NCBI GenBank assembly: GCA_023055425.1
Contig: JALGPY010000003.1
Location: 16,613,001-16,677,000, forward strand
Source of the DNA: Linanthus parryae
Lineage: Eukaryota; Streptophyta; Magnoliopsida; Ericales; Polemoniaceae
DNA: 64,000 nucleotides
Direction: 5' to 3'
Positions 56,241 to 64,000 of the stretch are shown in pieces. Position numbers and translations under genes: made by a program. The notes beneath the pieces were generated by a model. That model made no database searches and was not told the origin of the DNA. It saw nothing but the letters and a program-made list of their open reading frames with translations. Numbering within the stretch: the stretch's first letter is position 1; the number at the start of each line of letters is the position of its first letter.

Positions 56241-56252
56241 AGGGGGGAAGGA
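56241..56252 (+). other. Downstream polypurine tract
   Basis: AGGGGGGAAGGA directly precedes TGAAATACCCC, the start seen in both LTRs of this copy. Confidence 0.8.
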
Positions 56253-56737
56253 TGAAATACCCCGTTATTTAGAAACGGGTATTTTTAACAAATATTAAGT
56301 GTTAATATATTAAAACGGGTACTTTATAACAATATTGGGTTTTAATATGACATTAGTATAAGTTAGGGTACTAGTTATAAATATTTAAAAGTTAATTTTT
56401 AATGTTATAAACTACCTAGGTGCTTTGATGTATTTTCATATAACTATTATAGTGTCTTTTAATTAACTAAGGGGGGTGCTTGTTGTATTAAACCTAAACC
56501 AGTGGGGATAAAAGTGTCTTTTCGCCAAACGTATCTTCTTCTTCCTCATCTAATGCTAAGAGCAGGAGACTTCCACGACCATGGCACCGCCCCAAAGCCT
56601 AGCCCCCCCAATACTCCGCCAAAATCAATCATTTTTGTCCCAATTCAGTCCCAATCCGATTTAAACTCATCATAGCTCGAGTATTTAGCTCCAAGCAACC
56701 CAAATTTGCCGAAATCATGGCTTGATTCGAAACCCAC
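56253..56737 (+). repeat. Tekay-like 3' LTR, truncated
   Basis: It aligns with 51831-52306 and breaks at AACCCAC, where TGAAAGTGTG of the SIRE-like LTR begins. Confidence 0.85.
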
Positions 56738-58240
56738 TGAAAGTGTGTAATGTAGACTAAATACAGGACCTAAATACTCTAGAAGGGGGGGGGGTTGAAT
56801 AGAGTATGAAAACTTTTTGCAAAACTTAAAGTTTAACAGAAAGACTTTGTGTGAAACTAAAATATCAAGGCCTTGAGATTTTAGTAAACTTTCTGAAACT
56901 TACAAAGGCTAAATAGTAAGCTTCAAGGCCTTGAACTGTAAACAATTCTAAACAGCTTTTGAACCCTAGTTTGATTTGAATTGTGTGCAGCAGATAATAA
57001 TCAACTGTAAAGTAAGGAACACAAAGAAATTTACAGAGTTTAGTCCCAATGACCTAATCTCTGCCTGAGGGATCTAATCCCACCAGGATTGGGAAAACAC
57101 TTCTTATTACTCACACAGAAACAGCCCTAGATCTTCAAGCCTAAGTGATTTCCCTTACACCTATACAGCTTGTGGTTCCAAACCTATCTAGTTCCAGCTA
57201 CTAACTGTTGAGCTAACAAGAACCTCTTGTTGTTCACTTGAACAACCAACCACTAGATTAAGTGAGGTTTTAGATAATCTAGAGATACACAGATAGAAGT
57301 ACAAGTGAAGAACACAGTATGAAGATAAGCTGTTGAAGCCTGGATGTTTCTTCTGGATAAATGGATTGATTTGATCTTCAGGAATCTGGAATGAAGCTTG
57401 AATGATTGTGTGTTTGAATGAATGATCTCCCATGATTTTGTCACACCTCTCTGAGTATTCTGCAAGCCTCTCTCTCCTTCAAAATTCAAACCAGTCTCTT
57501 TTATCCACAGCTGCAACTGATTGAGAGATTTTAGGATCCAAGTTCCTACAAATCCTCTTTCTGTTTTCAACTGAAATTCAAACAGCTTCAAGTGGATATC
57601 TGTTGGAGTTTGTTGAGATTGCTCATGCACGTTTAACAACCCTGCAACATCATTGAAACACAGCAACAACAAAATCTAGACAGATAACAGTGCTATGACT
57701 GTTTTGTTATACAGTTTCTGATAAAACTGTTTAACAGACTTAGAACAATAACCTGTATATCTTCTACAACATATGAATCATGAAAAACAAGTTTAAGACA
57801 CTTAGAAGTGAGTAAATAATCACAATACTAAGAATCACAACCTGCAAGAAAGAATCAACTAAGTTCTGTAAAAAATGTCAGTAGCTCAAGGCACATCTCA
57901 AGGCCTTGGAGCTCTGAGTCTGCTTCACAGAATTTCAAAGTTAAACCCAGATAACTTTGATTCTTCCTGTTCTGACCATCTGCAATTGTGATAGATATAT
58001 AAATAGGGTAATCCAAAAGTAAATGCAGTAAACCACTGATTTGTATAATCAGATATCCAATCTGCAGCACATAATTGTTAGAACATATAGCAGAATAGAA
58101 TAACTCGAGGCTTTGAAGTTCAGTCAATATCTCAAGACCTTGAGATAACTCAAATGCTTTGTTGCTTATGTCTTGGTATTTTTCTTTCATCACTCAAAAC
58201 AATTACCAACCAAAACACATTCACGGATCTTGACTCAACA
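56738..58240 (-). repeat. SIRE-like 3' LTR, 1503 bp
   Basis: Minus strand: it starts TGTTGAGTCAAG at 58240 and ends CACTTTCA at 56738. It contains several AAGGCCTT palindromes (56865-56878, 56923-56934, 57898-57910) and variants near 58104 and 58130. Confidence 0.85.
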
Positions 58241-58252
58241 ATCTCCCCCTTG
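58241..58252 (-). other. SIRE-like polypurine tract
   Basis: Minus strand CATCAAGGGGGAGAT directly precedes the LTR start. A second tract, AAAAAGGGGGAGAATTT, lies upstream at 58490-58507. Confidence 0.85.
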
Positions 58253-58437
58253 ATGAAAGACAAAACCTACAGTCTTGTATAGATCTTCCTGCCACTCATA
58301 TTCAAAAATTAGATAACCACAATTTGCAGATACAATATATACCAATGCCAAACAGATAACCAGTAAGAATAAGAAATTTCAAATTACCACATAAATATAA
58401 ATACACAACTGATTAAACCACAAAACAACTAGGCATT

Positions 58438-58458
58438 CTTATTATTATTATTATTATT
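58438..58458 (+). repeat. ATT microsatellite
   Basis: Six to seven ATT units in the untranslated region. Confidence 0.9.
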
Positions 58459-58559
58459 CCAAACACTGCAAACACAGAAGAACCACATAAATTCTCCCCC
58501 TTTTTGACTTTCATCAAATATGGTTGAAGAAATGTTGGATCATTACTCAGAGTCTGAAA

Positions 58560-61500
58560 ATAAACTTAAAACAAAAATGTAGCTAAAAAGTCAAGGCCTT
58601 GAGAACAGAAAAGATAGAAGAGAAAGAGATAGAGGGTCAAAGCTTTGGCAGTCTCTGATCTTCACTTCTTCTTTGATGTCTGGCCTTTCTCTGAGCCTTC
58701 TCCAATTTCTTCTTCACTTGCAGCATCTCCAGCAGACTGATTACCTTCTTCTTCAGCTTCCACTTCAGCAACCACTTCTTGGATTATCTCATCCACTTTC
58801 TTCTTAGCCTGAAATGAATCTACCTCTGTAGCTGCATCAACACCTGTGTCTTCACCAGCATCTTCTTCATCAGTTTTTTCATACAAATATTTTGAAGTTA
58901 ACACCACTAGAATTGGCTTCTTCTTCTTCTTCTTCAGAAAATCTCCCAGCTTTTCTTCTGAATCCACACTGGTGTCATGACTAGTAGCAGAAGGTATCTC
59001 CCAGATTCAAGCCCTTGATGACAACATCCAGCTTCCCATTCATAACATTCATCAAGCCCTTGAACTGGTTGAATTCAGTTGACAGGTCAAATAACCTTTG
59101 TCTGAGATCTTCAATCTCAACCTGCTGATCTTGTAACTTCTCAACCAGCAGAGAGTAATCCTCATTGGCTTGTCCTTTCCCAGATGTAGTCCCCTTAGGC
59201 TTCACAAACTCCTTCTCAGCAAGTTCTTCCTTTGACAAATCAGAATAAAACTTCAAATTCCTTTCCCAGTCTGAACTACTCCAATCCTCTGAAGTTCGGT
59301 CTCATCTATCAACCCAAAACCTCCAGTAATCTTTTCTCCTCCTTTCACAGGTACATCAAAATATTCAAAGAAAAGAGGTAACCGGTTGGCATATGGAAGA
59401 GGATGGTTTTTAGTCCTGGTTGCACAATAAATCATATGCTCCATAACAACTGTTGGCAAATCTATCTCAAACCCTTGAGATATCAGATACATCAAAATCA
59501 GAACCTTATCAGTTACCAACTCCCTTGAGTTCTCCATAGGAACTACACTCCTCATCAGAATTGTAAACAAGATTTTGGCTTCACAGTTGAGCACAGAGTG
59601 TGTCAACTGCTTTGGACCAGAGGGAAAACCTTCAATAAAGAACATCTCATTTGCCTTATCGAGACACTCCTTCCTATCAGGATACTCTCCAAAATTGTAT
59701 TTCCTAGGAATGCCCAAGAATTTGGCAAAAGTCTTATGATCTAACCTCAAATCCACACCAGTCACTTTTGAAGTTAATACCATTCTATCTTCTCCTTCAG
59801 AAACCAAGTTCAGATAAAATAACCTAGTTAACCTAGGATAGGCCTTAGAACTAGGATTCAACACCTTCCAAACAGCAGTTTCTTTTAACTTTCTCATACA
59901 GTCTATGTCCAATTTATCCAATAATTCATCATAAATCATGCTATAGAATGCTACCTTAGATGAAGCATATCCTTGCATCCAAACAGTTCTAACCTCAGAA
60001 CTAACGAACCACTCTGTAGGAAGTACATTCTTACCTTGATATCCTTTCTTAGTTGTAGCAGCAACTTGCTTAACCCTAGTTTTCTTCTCTGAGGGTTTGG
60101 TCTTTTCTTGTCCTCCTTCAGTTGGTTTCTTCTGGCTTTCCTGAGTTGATTTCCCTTTTTTCTCTTCACCAGTCTTTTTCTTTTCTCCCCCTTTCTTCTT
60201 CTCTGACCTAGGTTGATCACCACCCTGAGTCTCTTTATGTGGATCAACACTTGAGTCTTTATCTCCCTTCTCTGTTCTAGAATTCTTTGCTGTAGGGGTA
60301 TCCTCATGCAGACTTTGAGTGTTTTCTGAATCTGAATCAGAAATCACTATCTTCTCCTTTTTGTTTGCTCTCTTCTTGGATTCGCCAGAGGGATTTCCCT
60401 GTTGCTGAATTCTGGATTATTTGCGCTCCATTTTAGGGTTTAGGGTTTTGAGAAGAGAATTTTTATTGAGAGGATTTGAGAGAGAGAGAGAGTAGAGTCG
60501 CATAAAATTGAAAGAGAATGAGAAGAAAAAGCCCCGACTTTCAGCTTAAGTAGGTTGAAAAGGATGAGTCATAAAAGGACTCTGCAATATCAACATGCAA
60601 AAATAGGATCTTGAAAAATCTTTTTGGGATATTTTAGAAAATTCTCTGAGTAATTCAAATATTATACAGTTATCTAAAAAGATAAGATATAATATTTGAT
60701 GATCCATTTTTAAAAAAAAAAAATAAGTACAGATATTATCAAGACCTGGAGAACAAACTCAAGGCCTTGAGATTTTCTGCAGTTTGAGAAACTTCAAAGC
60801 TTTGAGTTATACATTCAAGGCTTCAGAAAGTATAATCTCAAGGCTTTGAGATTCCAGCACATAAACACATATAAGTACTAATACTCCCCCTAAACCAATG
60901 CACCCTTGTTTAACATCCCCAATTCAAGCCTTAGAGATGAAAACCTATCATCTGGCCAAGGTTTAGTGAAAATATCATCAATCTACATTGAAGTAGAGAT
61001 AAAATTTAAAACAACATCACCTTGTTCTGCATGATCTCTAAGGAAATGATGTCTCACATCAATGTGCTTTGTCCTTGAGTGCTGAACTGGATTCATAGAG
61101 ATTGAAATGGCACTTGTATTGTCACAATGAATAGGCACATTTCTGAAGTTATAGCCAAGATCTCTAAGTTGCTGAGCAATCCATAACACTTGTGAACAGC
61201 AAGCACCAACTGCATTCAGCTTCTGCAGTTGATAATGCTACATAATTTTGCTTTTTGGAATACCAACTGATCAATGAAGATCCAAGAAATTGACAGCATC
61301 CAGAAGTACTTTTCCTGTCTACTTTATATCCTGCAAAATCTGTATCTGAATAGCCACTCAACATAAAATTAGATCTTCTTGGATACCAAAGCCCTAAGTC
61401 TCTGGTTCCATTCAAATATCTAAAAATTCTTTTAACTGCAGTTAAATGACTTTCCTTAGGATCTGCTTGAAATCTAGCACACATACAGACACTGAACATA

Positions 61501-63700
61501 ATATCAGGTCTGCTAGCAGTTAAATACAATAGTGATCCAATCATACCTCTGTATTCCTTTTGATTCACACTCTTACCAGTTGAATCTTTGTCTAAAGAGA
61601 GTGATGAGCTCATAGGGGTCTTAAGCACCTTGGACTGTGACATATTTTACTTATTCAATAAGCCCTTGGTAAATTTTCCTTGATGCACAAAAATTCCTTT
61701 CTTCATTTGTAATATATGAAGTCCAAGAAAGAAATTCAGTTCACCCATTAGACTCATCTCAAACTCCCTGCACATCAGACTAGAAAACTCTTTTGAAAGA
61801 GCATCATTAGTAGCACCAAATAATATATCATCTACATAAATCTGAACTACTAACAGATCACTTTAATGGTGTTTAATGAAAAGATTTTTGTCAACTAAGC
61901 CTCTTTTAAAATTATTTTCAAGTAGAAATTTTGATAGTCTGTCATACCAAACCCTTGGATCTTGTTTTAAACCATGAAGAGCTTTATCCAGTTTATAAAC
62001 ATGATCAGGAAAATTTTCATTTTCAAAACCAGGAGGTTGTGCTACAAAAATATCTTCTTGTAAATATCCATTCAGAAAAGAACATTTAACCTCCATTTGA
62101 TAAAGCTTTATGTGATTGTGAGATGCAAATGCAAGAAGTATTCTAATAGCTTCTAACCTGGCAACAGGAGCAAAAGTCTCCTCATAATCTATGCCTTCTT
62201 CCTGATTATATCCTTGAGCTACCAGTGTGGCTTTATTTCTTACCACTTTGCCATTCTCATCAAGCTTGTTTCTGAATACCCATCTAGCTCCAATAACTGG
62301 TTTCTCTTTAGGTCTGGGAACCAGATTCCAAACCTTGTTCCTTTCAAACTCATTCAACTCACTCTGCATTGCAATGATCCATTCTGCATCTTATAGAGCT
62401 TCCTTGGTATTCTTAGGCTCAATCAAAGATACAAATGCACTAAAAGCACACAAGTTCTTTAACTGTCCTCTTGTCTGAGTTCCAGATGATGGATCTGATA
62501 TAATGTTGTCAGCTCGATGGTCTGCAAGGTACTTAAACTTCTTTCTTGGTACCCAGGAGTATTCTCCTTCAAGGCTTTGAGTCCTTGAAACAGTAGAGGG
62601 AGCATCATAGAAAGTTTCAGCTTCTGTCACAAGGCTTTGAGATTTTGGTTCAGCAGGAGGTTCAAGGCCTTGAGATTCTGCTGATTGATTTTGTACATTA
62701 GTTTTGCCTTTGTCTTCTTTCACAGCATCATCATCTGATTCATGCTTGTTCAAATCTAGATCTGCAAAACTTTCACTCAGAGAATCCTTAGTACTTTCAT
62801 CAAAAATTACATGAATGCTCTCTTCCACAATCTTGGTTTTTCTATTATAAACTCTATAAGCTTTGCTAGTTTGAGAATATCCAATAAACACACCTTCATC
62901 ACTTCTAGCATCAAACTTACCAAGATTTTCTCTACCATTATTATGCACAAAACAGATACAACCAAAGGGTTTAAAATAAGAAACAATAGGCTTTCTCCCT
63001 TTAAACAGTTCATAGGGAGTCTTTTTCAAAATAGGTCCGATCAAGCATCTATTCAGCACATAATTGGCAGTGTTAACAGCTTCTGCCCATAAAAACTTTG
63101 GAAAATTGCTTTCAAGAAGCATGGTTCTGGACATATCCTCAAGTGTCCTATATTTCCTTTCAACTACTCCATTTTGCTGTGGAGTTCTAGGTGCAGAAAA
63201 GTTGTGTAAAATGCCATGATTTGCACAAAACAAATCAAAGTCAAGTTGATCAAATTCTCTACCATGATCACTTCTAATGGATGCAACATGTAAATTTTTC
63301 AAAGTTTGAAGCTCTTTGCATAGTCTAGAAAATTCAGTTAAAGCTTCAGTTTTGTCTCTAATAAACATCACCCAATTAAATCTAGAATAATCATCAATTA
63401 TAACAAGCATATACCTCTTACCTTTTGGAGTCTGAACTCTCATAGGACTACACAAATCCATATGAAGCAGTTCTAAGGGTCTTGAAGTACTTACAAAGCT
63501 CTTTGGCTAGAATGAGCTTCTGGTCTGTTTACCTTGTACACATGCCTTGCAAACTTCATCATCTGAAAATTTCTGTGATGGTAAACCTCTTACCAAGTCT
63601 TTTGAGATGAGTTTATTCAAAGTATGTATACTAATATGCCCAAGATTTCTGTGCCAAAGCTTGAATCTTCCTTCAAGGCCTTGAGACATTTTAGCTTGTC
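58560..63700. repeat. Dispersed CTCAAGGCCTTGAG palindromes in SIRE-like element
   Basis: Clear copies occur at 58591-58602, 60757-60775, 62671-62685 and 63672-63686, with variants CAAGGCTTTGAG at 60836, 62571 and 62633 and CAAAGCTTTGAG at 60795. With the LTR copies there are more than ten. Some lie in coding sequence, where they add SQGLE-type residues. Confidence 0.85.
58662..60431 (-). pseudogene. SIRE-like third ORF (env-position), broken
   Basis: ATG at 60431 opens MERK and meets TAA (60419-60417). In the same frame follow an acidic and Lys-rich region, then the conserved part: PTEWFVSSEVRTVWMQGYAS, KTFAKFLGIPRKYNFGEYP, ILMRSVVPMENSRELVTDKV, VVMEHMIYCATRTKNHPLPY. A 1-base shift near 59270 moves to the frame LKFYSDLSKEELAEKEF with a coiled-coil-like stretch (VEKLQDQQVEIEDLRQRL). 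A second shift near 58998 moves to an acidic C-terminal part ending KGQTSKKK. The ancestral length would be about 590 residues. The role of this ORF in SIRE elements is unsettled; I see no convincing signal peptide or membrane segment, so I do not call it an envelope. Confidence 0.75.
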
Positions 63701-64000
63701 ACCTGCAACACTGTTAGTATTCATAGCATATAGATTATATGATCTAGGAGCAGTGAGTATGCAATCACCAGATATCTCATCTTGCACCACACATTTCTCC
63801 TTGTCAAATATAGCTTTATAACCTTTATCACATAACTGAGAGATACTAAGCAAATTATATTTAAGTCCATCTACCAGATAAACATCAGATATAGAATTCG
63901 TAGAACCATTACCAATAATACCTATACCAATGATATTGCATTTTGCTTTGTCACCAAGTGTGATTGTTCCTCCAGATTTTCTGTAAGTTCAGTAAAGAGA
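60893..64000 (-). pseudogene. SIRE-like pol: protease end, integrase, RT, RNase H
   Basis: From the right edge: a protease-end/pre-integrase part (LLSISQLCDKGYKAIF); integrase zinc region H-H-C-C (HRNLGHIS, VCKACVQGKQ) after a shift near 63685; an integrase core with D in LHMDLCSP, D in IRSDHGREF and E in QQNGVVERKYRTLE, all present. An in-frame TAG lies near 63507 and a TAA near 62391. RT follows with ARWVFRNKLDENG and MEVKCSFLNG (Glu where Asp is usual). A TAA near 61863 comes before IYVDDIIFG. RNase H has YSDTDFAG and STAEAEC, a shift near 61190, then HIDVRHHFLRDH and a TAG near 60983 before IFTKPWPDDRF. It is not functional as it stands, but it is better preserved than the other pol copies. 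Confidence 0.88.

Larger units (their letters stand above)
51831..56737 (+). mobile_element. Tekay-like chromovirus, internally deleted and truncated
   Basis: The 5' LTR begins TGAAATACCCC at 51831 and continues to about 53283. There the sequence jumps directly into RT, so the LTR end, primer site, gag, protease and the first part of RT are gone. RT, RNase H, integrase and chromodomain follow, then two purine tracts and a 3' LTR (from 56253) that is cut at 56737 by the SIRE-like element. Confidence 0.88.
56738..64000 (-). mobile_element. SIRE-like Ty1/copia element, antisense, cut by window edge
   Basis: The 3' LTR lies at 56738-58240, then moving right a purine tract, an untranslated stretch, a third ORF, and pol in copia order running off the window. 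A third ORF downstream of pol, a long LTR and the CTAGAAGGGGGGGG run near 56780 fit the SIRE/Maximus group. The gag, primer site and 5' LTR are outside. It interrupts the Tekay 3' LTR, so it is the younger of the two. Confidence 0.88.

Overview
This window is intergenic, transposon-dominated nuclear DNA of a flowering plant. The evidence is the mix of plant-specific element types: Athila-like and Tekay-like Ty3/gypsy elements, Tork-like and SIRE-like Ty1/copia elements, hAT, Stowaway-like and PIF-like MITEs, and a Helitron, together with AP2/ERF gene copies. I cannot name the species. No chromosomal housekeeping gene is evident. The only convincing host-type coding sequence is one AP2/ERF exon (19.9-20.2 kb) and a local group of five related, mostly broken ERF-like copies (35-43 kb).

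Layout. 1-17032 is a nested stack. An old Athila-like element (RNase H/integrase remnants from 1054, a decayed post-pol ORF at 4298-5691, 3' LTR at 15596-17032) was hit by a related LTR in antisense (1-1053). It was also hit by a young, almost intact, gag-only element at 7385-15011, with 2983-bp LTRs, a perfect GTGTG target duplication, a Met-tRNA primer site and a purine tract, but no pol. 17.0-29.3 kb holds TIR elements, the ERF gene, a non-autonomous Helitron (21357-23124) inside hAT-like sequence, a 240-bp hairpin, a hAT MITE carrying two tRNA-like segments and a very long G/C hairpin, and a LINE fragment. 29.3-34.7 kb is a decayed Tork-like copia element (29712-34706, target duplication ATGCA) nested in an older copia remnant. 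35-43 kb is the ERF-like cluster, including a roughly 1.4-kb inverted duplication. 43.5-50 kb carries Stowaway-like, foldback, GC-rich TIR and PIF-like elements in otherwise featureless DNA. 51.0-56.7 kb is an Athila integrase scrap followed by an internally deleted Tekay chromovirus. 56738-64000 is a SIRE-like copia element in antisense, inserted into the Tekay 3' LTR and running off the window; it has a broken pol and a broken third ORF.

Relations. The gag-only element and the Tekay copy belong to related lineages: the gag-only element keeps the last bases of the Tekay chromodomain/3' region next to its purine tract, so it looks like an internal-deletion derivative that relies on pol supplied in trans. 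Most other elements are dead; many of the nonsense codons I could read look like C-to-T or G-to-A changes, as expected for methylated DNA.

The most unusual signal is that three unrelated LTR families each carry clusters of short palindromes in untranslated DNA. The Athila-like and Tork-like LTRs, from different superfamilies, share the core TCGTGCGA with flanks that change symmetrically between families. The SIRE-like element repeats CTCAAGGCCTTGAG many times. All coordinates were read by eye; boundaries without a target duplication are approximate.
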